In this document: one piece after another, positions 35,986 through 43,836 of the stretch
Layout of the letters: the number at the start of each line of letters is the position of its first letter
How positions within the stretch are numbered: the first letter of the stretch is position 1
Origin: Mycobacteroides chelonae CCUG 47445
GTDB lineage: Bacteria; Actinomycetota; Actinomycetes; Mycobacteriales; Mycobacteriaceae
NCBI RefSeq assembly: GCF_001632805.1
Contig: NZ_CP007220.1
Span: forward strand, 3,968,001 to 4,032,000
DNA length: 64,000 bases
Direction: 5' to 3'
The notes under the pieces: generated by a model
What the model was told of the DNA's origin: nothing
Seen by the model: only the letters and a program-made list of their open reading frames with translations
The model's database searches: none
Program-made: the position numbers and the translations under genes

Positions 35986-36746
35986 CCCGCACCCTCGCGC
36001 CGTGAGATGGACCGCAGATACGCCGCGAATCCCTCGGGGGCTCTTCCGACGCGGCGGGCTGACGTCTCGACCGATAGCGCCTCATCGCGGTGTATCCGGT
36101 AGTTCCTCAGTTCGAATCGCCGGACAAGGTCGACGTCCTCTCCGCTGCCGATGGCTGCGAATCCGCCTTCTTTCCAATAGTTGTCGGCGCGAAAACCCAT
36201 GTTCGCACCGTGCACATGACCATGGCCGTCCGGCTTACGCTTCGCGCGGTACGCATTCAGATAGCGGCGCACCACACCTGCTGGTGTCTGCCGCCAGTTC
36301 CCCACGCGAACAACACCGAGCACCATGTCCGCTCCCGAATCTGTCTGGCGCACCAGCCAATCGGCATCAACCCGGCTGTCGGCGTCGGTGGTGGCATACC
36401 ACACCCGATGCTCCGCCGAAGCCGCTACCGCGCACACCGTCCGCGCATACGAGAAGCCCGCCGCTCTGGCCGCCCCGACATTACGGGCCTGGACCTCGAT
36501 GAAATGCACATCGGATCCGTACTTCCCCGCCAAACGTATGCTTTCGTCATCGCAGTCGTCCAGAACGACCACCGTCAGGGTCGGCACCGGGACGCACGCC
36601 GCCGCCGTCACCACGGCACTCAGGCAGCTCGGTAGATTGTCGACTTCATTGTGCGCGGGCACCACCACGACCGCCCGCTCGTATGCCACAGCACGGCGCG
36701 GCTGCTCGCCCAACCCCGAACGATCCAGTGGCACGGTTACCGACAC
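35982..36746 (-). CDS. Family 2 glycosyltransferase
   Basis: About 254 aa. GT2 fold begins AVVVVPAHNEVDNLPSCL; the DxD-type metal motif lies in TTDADSRVDADWL and the acceptor-side ED motif in GSGEDVDLVRRF. No membrane helices, so it is soluble, unlike NodC. GTG 36746 is the first plausible start in this frame; GTG 36734 is an alternative. The best ribosome site (GAGGAG) serves an ATG at 36775 in another frame, so either a short upstream ORF couples translation or there is a frameshift. First gene of the four-gene operon. Confidence 0.82.
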   Translation of the reverse strand: MSVTVPLDRSGLGEQPRRAVAYERAVVVVPAHNEVDNLPSCLSAVVTAAACVPVPTLTVVVLDDCDDESIRLAGKYGSDVHFIEVQARNVGAARAAGFSYARTVCAVAASAEHRVWYATTDADSRVDADWLVRQTDSGADMVLGVVRVGNWRQTPAGVVRRYLNAYRAKRKPDGHGHVHGANMGFRADNYWKEGGFAAIGSGEDVDLVRRFELRNYRIHRDEALSVETSARRVGRAPEGFAAYLRSISRREGAG

Positions 36747-36775
36747 AGCCGGTCCTGAAATGCGATGACGGACAT
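36737..36775 (-). other. Short upstream ORF (12 codons) overlapping the GT2 start
   Basis: ATG 36775 with an ideal ribosome site (GAGGAG, 7 bases upstream) reads MSVIAFQDRLCR and then stops inside the start region of the glycosyltransferase. It may feed ribosomes to GTG 36734 or 36746 by coupling, or mark a frameshift in the strain or assembly. Confidence 0.4.
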
Positions 36776-36974
36776 TACTTCTCCTCGTAGGCTGAATCGA
36801 CAAGACCAGGCAGGGCCTCACCCCTCCGACCGTCTCCCCGGTGGTGTACCCGTTCTGACGCGGTTCATGCATGCCAGCGTTGTCCGCCTGCCGACACGGT
36901 GAAATCCCCAGTTCGTGCATGAACAAGCGCAAACCGGGTACACGAACGTGATGCCCAACGAAAGGAACACGACG

Positions 36975-37532
36975 ATGTCCGCTGTTCTTCAGGATCGGAC
37001 GATCGCGATACTGGCCGCCGACGGAGTCGAGCGTGTCGAGCTGGAGGAACCACGTAACTCGATCGTGGATGCTGGTGGCACCGTGGTAGTGCTTTCGATC
37101 AGATCGGGTGAGATTGCCGCCCGTGACCACGATCTAGCGCCGGCCGGGACGCTGCACGTCGACCGCGAGGTCGGCACGGCATCTGTGGACGACTACGACG
37201 CACTGGTGCTTCCCGGGGGCACCGTCAACCCCGACAAACTGCGCGCCGATGCGGATGCGGTGGATTTCGTGCGTGCGTTTGTGCGATCCGGCAAGCCCGT
37301 GGCCGCGATCTGCCACGGGCCGTGGACCCTTGCCGAGGCAGGTGTATTGCAAGGACGAACGGTCACGTCGTACCGCAGTATCCGCACGGACCTGCGCAAT
37401 GCCGGGGCCCATGTCCTGGATGAGGAGTTGGTCATCGACCACAACCTCATCACCAGTCGTTCCCCGGAGGACCTGCCCGCGTTCTGTCGGGCCATCGTGG
37501 ACAACGTCGCCGCCGCCAGCGCCAGACGATGA
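36975..37532 (+). CDS. DJ-1/PfpI family protein
   Basis: 185 aa. The nucleophile elbow AAICHGPWTLAEAG gives Cys113-His114, and the YDALVLPGGTVNPDKLR block is typical of the PfpI subfamily (general-stress proteins such as YhbO/YraA; glyoxalase/deglycase or chaperone-type activities are debated). ATG 36975 has AAAGGA upstream. It is divergent from the glycosyltransferase operon. Confidence 0.9.
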   Translation: MSAVLQDRTIAILAADGVERVELEEPRNSIVDAGGTVVVLSIRSGEIAARDHDLAPAGTLHVDREVGTASVDDYDALVLPGGTVNPDKLRADADAVDFVRAFVRSGKPVAAICHGPWTLAEAGVLQGRTVTSYRSIRTDLRNAGAHVLDEELVIDHNLITSRSPEDLPAFCRAIVDNVAAASARR

Positions 37533-37558
37533 TCGAGATCAGTGACGGGCGGCCTACG

Positions 37559-39118
37559 CTACCGCGGGTGACACGGCACGGGGGCGTATAGCGCCTGCCG
37601 GCACCGTTCCTCGGCCTCGGCCGTCGAGCGGTCCAGCGGTAGGCGCGTATCGATCACGTGTGCCTCGCCCCACCCGTTGTCCACACCGACGAACTCAGAA
37701 CTCAACGCCGCCGCGATATCACCGCTGGCGTCCGACACTCCGTCGTGACGGGCCGCCACCCGATGTTGGGCGGTGACCAGCGGCGCCATGCACAAGAACT
37801 CCACCATCGGCGCTCCGGCTTCATACGCGAGCTGATGCGCGCGCAGCCGGTGGCGCGGATTGCGCCAGGTCGCGTCCAGGATGACGGTGTGCCCGCCGGC
37901 CAGGCATACCCGCGCTCTGCGGAGCACAGCGTCATAGACGGCGGCCACGTTCTCCGGGGAGTACAGCCCCGCGTCGAACACGCCCTTGCCGCCGGATATC
38001 ACGCCCAGACGATGCAACTGATGGCGCACCTCATCGGTGGAGATGATCTGAGCACCAATATCTTCCGATATCCGACGCGCCAAGGTGCTCTTACCTGTGC
38101 CCGGCCCGCCGCCGACCAGCACAAGCCGAACCGTTGCCGCGCTCAGGTGACTCAGCGCCATCGACACATGCTTGGTGGCCCGGCCCAGGGCCGCGCGCTG
38201 CCCCTGGGCGAACCGGGTGCAATCCACCTTGGCACGGACCAAGGATCGATAGGCGATATAGAAGTGCCGCAGCGGCTCCGGTGCGGGATCGGCGGATAGT
38301 TCCACGTAGCGATTCATGAAATATTCGCCCAGATCCCGCCGCCCCAGGAATTCCAGATCCATGGCCAGGAATGCGGCATCGTCGAGGCTGTCCGCGTGCC
38401 GCAGCCGGTCGTCGAATTCCAGACAATCGAGCATCACCGGACCATCGGGCAGGCAGAAGACGTCACTGGCCATCAGATCGCCGTGCCCGTCGATGATCCT
38501 GCGGTCGGCGATGCGCTGTGCGAACAGCACCGCCCGTCCGGAGATGAACTGTGTCGCGAGCGTCCGGACCATGCGCACGTCGTCCGCGGCGAGCACGGTT
38601 CCGACGTACTTCTCCAACGAGGTCAGCGTGTCCTCCCAGCGATCGACGACAGCGTCAAGCGCACCGGCTTCGTCGATCGACGGGCTGCGATCGGCCCGCT
38701 TATGGAACGCCGCCAGCACCTCCGCGACCGCATCCAGATGCGACTTGGTGACCCGGCCCGCCTTGGCCATCGCCGACAATCGCGCGGCATCCGGGTAGCG
38801 CCGCATCACCACGACCGGTTCGCCCGGCCCGCCCTCGGGATCGGTGAGGTGCGAGACGCCGATGTAGCTGTCACTTGAGATGCGGCTGTTGAGCGCCACC
38901 TCACGGGCACAAGCCCTTTCGCGAAGCTCCAGGGTGCTGAAGTCGAGGAGGTTGGTGACCACGGGTTTCTTGAGTTTGTATGCCCGCCCTCCAGCCAAAA
39001 TGACGATACCCGTGTGTGTTTCACGGATCTCGGCACCGACGTACGTGGGGCTGGCGGTCGATCGCATTGCGCGCATGACTTCATCGTTGCCGGGTGCGAG
39101 ACGCGGATATCCGGCCAT
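37559..39118 (-). CDS. Fused aminoglycoside-phosphotransferase-like and P-loop kinase protein (Rv2004c-like)
   Basis: About 519 aa, two enzymes in one chain. The N-terminal part is an APH/protein-kinase-like fold (IIDGHGDLMASDVFCLPDGPVMLDCLEFDD, the catalytic-loop and Mg region). The C-terminal ~180 aa are a P-loop kinase (LVLVGGGPGTGKSTLARRI, Walker A; later DATWRNPRHR). It matches Rv2004c, a DosR-regulon gene; its substrate is unknown. Start is uncertain: ATG 39118 (AGGGG upstream) or ATG 39076. A DosR box lies immediately upstream. Confidence 0.87.
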   Translation of the reverse strand: MAGYPRLAPGNDEVMRAMRSTASPTYVGAEIRETHTGIVILAGGRAYKLKKPVVTNLLDFSTLELRERACAREVALNSRISSDSYIGVSHLTDPEGGPGEPVVVMRRYPDAARLSAMAKAGRVTKSHLDAVAEVLAAFHKRADRSPSIDEAGALDAVVDRWEDTLTSLEKYVGTVLAADDVRMVRTLATQFISGRAVLFAQRIADRRIIDGHGDLMASDVFCLPDGPVMLDCLEFDDRLRHADSLDDAAFLAMDLEFLGRRDLGEYFMNRYVELSADPAPEPLRHFYIAYRSLVRAKVDCTRFAQGQRAALGRATKHVSMALSHLSAATVRLVLVGGGPGTGKSTLARRISEDIGAQIISTDEVRHQLHRLGVISGGKGVFDAGLYSPENVAAVYDAVLRRARVCLAGGHTVILDATWRNPRHRLRAHQLAYEAGAPMVEFLCMAPLVTAQHRVAARHDGVSDASGDIAAALSSEFVGVDNGWGEAHVIDTRLPLDRSTAEAEERCRQALYAPVPCHPR

Positions 39119-39132
39119 GTGCCCCTGATCTG

Positions 39133-39148
39133 TGGGTCGGAAGTCACC
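39133..39148 (-). promoter_or_regulatory. DosR box facing the Rv2004c-like gene
   Basis: Reverse strand GGTGACTTCCGACCCA resembles the GGGACTTNNGNCCC core with one mismatch in the left half. If it acts at about -44, the transcript would begin near 39097, which would favour the ATG at 39076. Confidence 0.45.
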
Positions 39149-39193
39149 AGTTCTCCCCCACCAGGGCCCACTCCGCGTTCCCTGGGCCACATA

Positions 39194-39232
39194 CCCGGGG
39201 ACTTCGGGTCCGTGGCCGGTGACCAAATGCCC
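39194..39232 (+). promoter_or_regulatory. Pair of DosR boxes upstream of acg
   Basis: GGGGACTTCGGGTCCG (box 39194-39213) carries the GGGACTT core and a GTCC right half. A second, weaker site GGTGACCAAATGCCC (39218-39232) follows. Double boxes are known in front of acg in M. tuberculosis. The acg ATG is 59 bp downstream of the second. Confidence 0.55.
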
Positions 39233-39291
39233 TGTCCGCGCCCGGATGTGTCACCGAGAGTCGATATCACCACCAGTGAGCGGAGCCCGAC

Positions 39292-40284
39292 ATGCCCAAG
39301 ACGATGGTTCACATCGACGTAGTCCAGACTGCGATCCAACTTGCTTGCCGTGCACCGTCTTTGCATAACACTCAGCCATGGCGCTGGATCGTCGACCCGG
39401 GCTCCGGGGCCGGTGACTTGCACCTGTACCTGGACCGCTCGCGCTGCGTGAACAGAACTGACGACAGGGGCCGCGAAGCGATCATCAGCTGCGGTGCGGC
39501 TCTGGACCATTTCCGGGTAGCGATGGCCTCGGCGGGCTGGATGGCACGGGTGGAACGGATCCCCAACCCCGACAACCCCGACCATCTCGCGGCCATCACG
39601 TTCTTGCCCAGATCTGTCGTGGTGGTGGGTGATCGTCGACGTGCGGATGCGATCCTGCAGCGCCGCACCGATCGCCTTCCGTTCGAGTCGCCGCCGAACT
39701 GGTCGCAGTTCGCCCGGATGTTGAACTCGGTGATCTCCGATCGGGCGGTGATCCTGGATGTGATCGACGATGCGATGCGGCCGAGATTGGCCGAGGCGTC
39801 GGCACTCAGCGATGCCCTGCGTATCTACGATTCGGCCTATCAAAACGAACTCGATTGGTGGACAGCATCGTTCACGCTGAGAGAAGGTATTCCGCGCAGT
39901 GCGCTGGTGTCGGCCGGCGAGAGCGATCACGTCGACATCGGCCGCACCTTCCCGGTCGTCTCAGAACGGACCACACGGCCCGGCCTGCAGGAAGATCGGG
40001 CCAAGGTCCTGGCGCTGTCCACCGCAAGGGACACCCCAAAACACCTGCTGCGCTGCGGCGAGCTGCTATCCGAGGTGCTGCTGGAAGCGACCCTGGCCGG
40101 GATGGCGACCTGCACCATCACGCACATGCTGGAACTGACCGCCAGTCGCGAGGTCGTCGGCGCCACCATCGGGCGAGCGCACCCGCAGGCATTGATCCGG
40201 GTTGGCCTGGCTCCGACCTTCGGTCGCGTCCCGCCCCCGACGCCCCGGCGATCGCTTGCCGATGTGTTCGAGATCCGCGGCTAG
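39292..40284 (+). CDS. acg: Acg-family nitroreductase-like protein (Rv2032/Rv3131 type)
   Basis: 330 aa. Begins MPKTMVHIDVVQTAIQLACRAPSLHNTQPWRW in sense, the Acg signature; further blocks RTDRLPF, GIPRSALVSAGESD and RVGLAP agree along the whole length. Acg binds FMN but its active site is covered, so it is thought to store flavin rather than reduce nitro drugs. It is preceded by two DosR boxes and followed after 9 bp by a universal stress protein, so both belong to the hypoxia regulon. Several Acg paralogs are common, so the symbol marks the family. Confidence 0.92.
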   Translation: MPKTMVHIDVVQTAIQLACRAPSLHNTQPWRWIVDPGSGAGDLHLYLDRSRCVNRTDDRGREAIISCGAALDHFRVAMASAGWMARVERIPNPDNPDHLAAITFLPRSVVVVGDRRRADAILQRRTDRLPFESPPNWSQFARMLNSVISDRAVILDVIDDAMRPRLAEASALSDALRIYDSAYQNELDWWTASFTLREGIPRSALVSAGESDHVDIGRTFPVVSERTTRPGLQEDRAKVLALSTARDTPKHLLRCGELLSEVLLEATLAGMATCTITHMLELTASREVVGATIGRAHPQALIRVGLAPTFGRVPPPTPRRSLADVFEIRG

Positions 40285-40293
40285 GGCAGTGCC

Positions 40294-41151
40294 ATGAACG
40301 AGATCCCCACCCCCCAGTCCGCGGTGGTCGTCGGCATCGATGGTTCACGATCCGCGGTTCGGGCCGCGTTATGGGCGGTCGATGAGGCACTGCACCGTGA
40401 CGTACCGCTGCGCCTAGTCCACGTGGCTCCCCAGCCGGAGTTCCCGGAGTTCGACAACGAGCCAAGCACCGCCGGGATGGCGCTACGGCATGCCGTCCGC
40501 GAGATCGGGTCGACGCGAAAGCCAGTGAAGGTTCACGCCGATATCCGGCACGGACGGGTAGCGGACGTGCTGCTGGACGCCTCACGCAACGCCCTCATGT
40601 TGTGCGTGGGCGCGATCGGCATCAGCGGTTCCGACACCAGGAAAGTCGGATCCACGGCTGCGGAAGTTCTCCGGTCGGTGCGCTGCCCGGTCGCGGTGAT
40701 CCGTGATGGCCAGGTACCGGCCGGTGCGGAGCCCTCAGTGGTGGTGGAGGTCGACGAGACCCACGAGTCGGTGGCCTCGTTGGAACTCGCGGCGCACGAG
40801 GCACGGCTGCGCCGCGCACCGATGCGCGTCCTGCTGCGCCATCGCCCGATGCCTCTCTTCGGGCATCGGGTCGCCACCTTGGCACGCGGCGACCGTCAGG
40901 TGGCGGCCGTCCTGCTGGAGCGACGCCTAGCGCCGATACGGGTGCGGCACTCCGACCTGGACATCCGTGTACTCGATCCAGTGGGCGGCACGCTGGATTA
41001 CCTGGAACGCCACGGGCATTCCGTACAGCTGGTGGTTCTCGGAGCCGGCGATGCGGCACACGTGCAGGAGTTGGTCGGCCCCAATGGATGCGGCGTGCTG
41101 GGCCGGACACACTGTTCGGTGCTCGTTGCCGCGCGTCAGCGGCTGCTGTAG
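40294..41151 (+). CDS. Tandem universal stress protein
   Basis: 285 aa with two Usp domains. The first (1-145) keeps GIDGSRSA and the ATP motif G-2x-G-9x-GS (GAIGISGSDTRKVGSTAAEVL). The second (about 148-285) has EVDETHES and a final block without the glycine motif (GAGDAAHVQELVGPNGCGVLG), so it probably does not bind ATP. DosR-regulon Usps such as Rv2005c and Rv2623 share this architecture. It is co-transcribed with acg. Confidence 0.9.
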   Translation: MNEIPTPQSAVVVGIDGSRSAVRAALWAVDEALHRDVPLRLVHVAPQPEFPEFDNEPSTAGMALRHAVREIGSTRKPVKVHADIRHGRVADVLLDASRNALMLCVGAIGISGSDTRKVGSTAAEVLRSVRCPVAVIRDGQVPAGAEPSVVVEVDETHESVASLELAAHEARLRRAPMRVLLRHRPMPLFGHRVATLARGDRQVAAVLLERRLAPIRVRHSDLDIRVLDPVGGTLDYLERHGHSVQLVVLGAGDAAHVQELVGPNGCGVLGRTHCSVLVAARQRLL

Positions 41152-41303
41152 ACAGCACCATCGGGTGATGCCCACCACGCGTGATGCCTTCGTATGGGGT
41201 ACCTCGCTACTCGCGTCATCGGGACCGTGTCGGATCAGGATCGTTGTGTACCGCTTTTACACAACGAAACCGAGCCACACATCCCGTGCCGGGAGGAGTC
41301 GAA

Positions 41304-41735
41304 ATGATTACGCGAACTGCCCCGTACAGCGTCTCGCCGGACGTCAGCCTGCTCATCCTGGTTGAGGCCGGCCCTGCACACGACCTTCGTGAGCATCCGG
41401 GTGCAATCAACTCGGCCACACCGATTTTCGAGGCCATTCGGGTGGCCGGGCACACGGTTGCACCCCTTCACGCCAACGCCGCGGGTGTACCGCCCGAGCT
41501 GCGGTCCATCTTCGTGGTCACCGCGCCTGCCTGCCCCGAGTTCGAGCGGCTCGCCGAACATCTGCGGGCCCTTCCCGGTGTTGCCGCGACCTATCTGGAA
41601 TGTGATGACGCCCGCCCGGGGCCTGCCACCGTCAGTGCCATCCCGGTATCGATCGGCGCCCAGCGCCGGGCACTGATCCGCCGTGTCACCCACCGCGGCG
41701 TCGGTGCGCTGGGCGCACGCCGGCTGGCCGGCTAA
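41304..41735 (+). CDS. 143-aa protein of unknown function with a propeptide-like C-terminal half
   Basis: Start ATG 41304 with GGGAGGAG 6 bases upstream. The first half (VSLLILVEAGPAHDLREHPGAINSATP) is alpha/beta-like; residues 65-105 (FVVTAPACPEFERLAEHLRALPGVAATYLECDD) follow the pattern of the last helix and strand of subtilisin propeptides (LxxxPGVxxxYxExD). The last 35 aa are very basic. No signal peptide. It is convergent to an S8 peptidase unit. A weak DosR-like word (CGGGACCGTGTCGG) lies at 41218-41231. The propeptide reading is only pattern-based. Confidence 0.65.
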   Translation: MITRTAPYSVSPDVSLLILVEAGPAHDLREHPGAINSATPIFEAIRVAGHTVAPLHANAAGVPPELRSIFVVTAPACPEFERLAEHLRALPGVAATYLECDDARPGPATVSAIPVSIGAQRRALIRRVTHRGVGALGARRLAG

Positions 41736-41742
41736 TAGACAC

Positions 41743-41780
41743 CCAGTGGGGGCGGTGCGCTGTCGCACCGCCCCCACTGG
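41743..41780. terminator. Bidirectional terminator
   Basis: A 17-bp perfect stem, CCAGTGGGGGCGGTGCG with CGCACCGCCCCCACTGG, 4-base loop, placed between the convergent genes ending at 41735 and 41794. Confidence 0.85.
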
Positions 41781-41793
41781 CTTAGGTGACCCG

Positions 41794-42018
41794 TTACTGG
41801 ATACCCGCATTGGGCGGGGCGATATGCGTCCGCCCCTCGGGTTCCACCACCATTACTCCGGGGATATCCACCAGCGCAGCGGCATTCGCGATATCACCGG
41901 ATACCACGCCGATCTCGCGGTGCACCTGCATACCGGCCATGCCGGCGGCCCGCAACGCGGCCACCGTGCCGTCGAAATCACGCTCTTCGATCGTCACGGT
42001 GACCCGCTGCGCCGTCAC
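41794..42018 (-). CDS. Stand-alone I9-propeptide-like protein coupled to the S8 peptidase
   Basis: 74 aa from GTG 42018, overlapping the peptidase stop by 4 bp (GTGA). The pattern is beta-alpha-beta-beta-alpha-beta: VTVTIEERDFDGTVAALRAAG, then IGVVSGDI, ANAALVDIPGVMVVEPEG. This is how inhibitor-I9 / subtilisin propeptides read (FxxxxxALRxAGGxV...GxxSGxxxxxxxxxLxxIPGVxxVExD). A free-standing copy could fold or inhibit the peptidase in trans. Family assignment is by pattern only. Confidence 0.7.
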   Translation of the reverse strand: MTAQRVTVTIEERDFDGTVAALRAAGMAGMQVHREIGVVSGDIANAAALVDIPGVMVVEPEGRTHIAPPNAGIQ

Positions 42019-43289
42019 TGTGGGGCCTGTACTAGCCCGGCACCCACATCCACGGCCGGAACGTTGAGCGGTGTCGCGTGCTGCAACAGCACCGCCCAGA
42101 GCTGCCGGCCGGTGAGCCCCGTGGCCTCGCACCAGAGCGCCGCGATACCGGACACATGGGGCGTGGCCATGCTGGTTCCGCTGATCGAGTTGTAGCGCTT
42201 CGGCATCGGCCACGAGGAGTACACATCGACACCCGGTCCGGCGAGGTCGATGCGGCCGGCCGCCTTCGTCTTGGTGCTCGAACGCGCCGAGAACCAGCCC
42301 GGGTTCAAGGACGAATCCACCGCGGCGATGGCCATGATCGACCGGCTGTTCGCGGGCACGCCGACGAAGCCGTAGTTTCCGATCCTGCGGTTGGCGTTGT
42401 TCCCCGCCGCGGCGATGATCAGCGAACCGCGGTCCAGCGCACGCTGACCCACCGTCTCATAGGCGAGGGACGTCTTATCGACGTTGGCGCCCAACGACAT
42501 CGAGATGACGGCGCAGTTGTTGGCCACCGCCCAGTTGATGCCCGCGAGAATACCGCCGTCGGCCCCCGACCCGGCGTTACTCAGCACCTTGCCCGCGAAG
42601 ATCTCGGCCTCGGTCGCTGCTCCATAACGACGACTCCCCCGCGGAGAGCGCGGTCCACACGAGGTACCGATGCAGTGTGTGCCGTGCCCATGCCCATCGT
42701 CGGCGCTCTCGCCGTCGATGAACGACTGCATGGTCACGTGACGCTTCTTGAAGTCCGGATGTGCGGCGTCGAAGCCCGTGTCCAGCACCGCCACCCGAAC
42801 CCCGCGGCCGGTCTTTGAACTCGTGTCTGTTCTCGTGGCCTGCAGACCCCACGTCGACGAGTCATTATCGGCGTAGGCAGCGGCGAGCTCTTCGACGGTC
42901 GCGGTGTCGGCCTGCAACCGCGCGAAGAGGTCGGAGACACCATGCTGGTAGCCGCTGAGGTATTCGGCGGAGGTGACCGTAAGTGCGTGATGGATCAGCT
43001 CCGGTTCCACCGATAACACCGTGCCGCCGGCCGACGCCGCGGCCTGAAGCGCCATGGTCTGCTCCGGGTCGGAATCCACGACGGCCAGACCGAGCTCGTC
43101 GAACACCGTGGCATCGGCGTCGACGACGGCGCTGATATCCATCGCTTGATTCTCAAAATCGCGGCTGTGTGCGATGTTCGAGATCCCCGCGATACCTGCG
43201 AGGGTGGTGACGTTGTTTCCGCGCGCCGTTGCCGGTGCGAAGACAACCACTTGTCTTCCTGTGTAGATCTGCGGGTCGGTGTTAGTCAT
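42015..43289 (-). CDS. S8 (subtilisin-family) serine peptidase without signal peptide
   Basis: 424 aa. Catalytic triad D170 (VAVLDTGFD), H202 (GHGTH) and S373 (SGTSMATPHVSG); oxyanion N297 (AAAGNN). The first ~145 aa form an extended N-terminal domain, possibly a prodomain (GGTVLSVEPELIHHALT). There is no hydrophobic leader, so it is either cytosolic or exported in an unusual way. Downstream and overlapping is the propeptide-like gene; a holin-like gene is divergent 276 bp away. Confidence 0.92.
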   Translation of the reverse strand: MTNTDPQIYTGRQVVVFAPATARGNNVTTLAGIAGISNIAHSRDFENQAMDISAVVDADATVFDELGLAVVDSDPEQTMALQAAASAGGTVLSVEPELIHHALTVTSAEYLSGYQHGVSDLFARLQADTATVEELAAAYADNDSSTWGLQATRTDTSSKTGRGVRVAVLDTGFDAAHPDFKKRHVTMQSFIDGESADDGHGHGTHCIGTSCGPRSPRGSRRYGAATEAEIFAGKVLSNAGSGADGGILAGINWAVANNCAVISMSLGANVDKTSLAYETVGQRALDRGSLIIAAAGNNANRRIGNYGFVGVPANSRSIMAIAAVDSSLNPGWFSARSSTKTKAAGRIDLAGPGVDVYSSWPMPKRYNSISGTSMATPHVSGIAALWCEATGLTGRQLWAVLLQHATPLNVPAVDVGAGLVQAPQ

Positions 43290-43565
43290 TTCCAGGTCCG
43301 TCCTTTCCTGACGTACGTGATGGGAAGCCGCAGACGCCCAACGGCAGATAGACGCACTAGCTCGGCTACCAGCAATGGTCGGCAGCGTCGCGCGATTTCG
43401 AACGAGTGATCCACTACCTGCATTTGGGCGCGGTCTGTGCCGCCCCGGCGAGGCCGCAGCGCGTCATCTCATCGCCCGCCAGGAACGAAGTAGCCCGCTA
43501 CTCGTGCGGGTACCGGCCCGCGAGCCCTACCGTTTCAGCAGACCCATCACCCAAGGGAGCCGATC

Positions 43566-43811
43566 ATGACAACGCTTGAACGACAAGCAATCCGGCAGCC
43601 GTCACCGATACCCACGACCAAGGTTGCGGCCAGTGGCACCGCCGGCGCCATCTCGGTCGTGCTGGTCTTCGTCCTCGGCAAGTTCAATGTCGAGATACCC
43701 GGAGACGTCGGCTCGGCCATCACCGTCCTCTTCTCCGTCGCATCCGGGTACTTGGTGCACGAACGCACCGTTCTGCAGCCACCGGATTCGGAGAACACCA
43801 CGGACGAATGA
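43566..43811 (+). CDS. Holin-like small membrane protein
   Basis: 81 aa with AAGGGAG before the ATG. Two hydrophobic segments (GTAGAISVVLVFVLGKF and GSAITVLFSVASGYLV) are joined by a short EIPGDV turn, the layout of the r1t-type holins of actinophages, and the C-terminus is acidic. No endolysin or other phage gene is near. It lies between an S8 peptidase that lacks a signal peptide and the LuxR regulator, so a role in export or membrane stress is possible. Confidence 0.65.
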   Translation: MTTLERQAIRQPSPIPTTKVAASGTAGAISVVLVFVLGKFNVEIPGDVGSAITVLFSVASGYLVHERTVLQPPDSENTTDE

Positions 43812-43836
43812 ACCACCGCGGGCAGTGGGCAGCCGC

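Noticed and set aside
34280..36746. True nodBC genes
   Set aside because: The deacetylase is PIG-L type rather than a NodB polysaccharide deacetylase, and the GT2 has no membrane helices like NodC. Only the logic is similar.
43566..43811. Remnant prophage around the holin-like gene
   Set aside because: No integrase, capsid, lysin, repressor or att-like repeats nearby; neighbours are bacterial regulators and enzymes.
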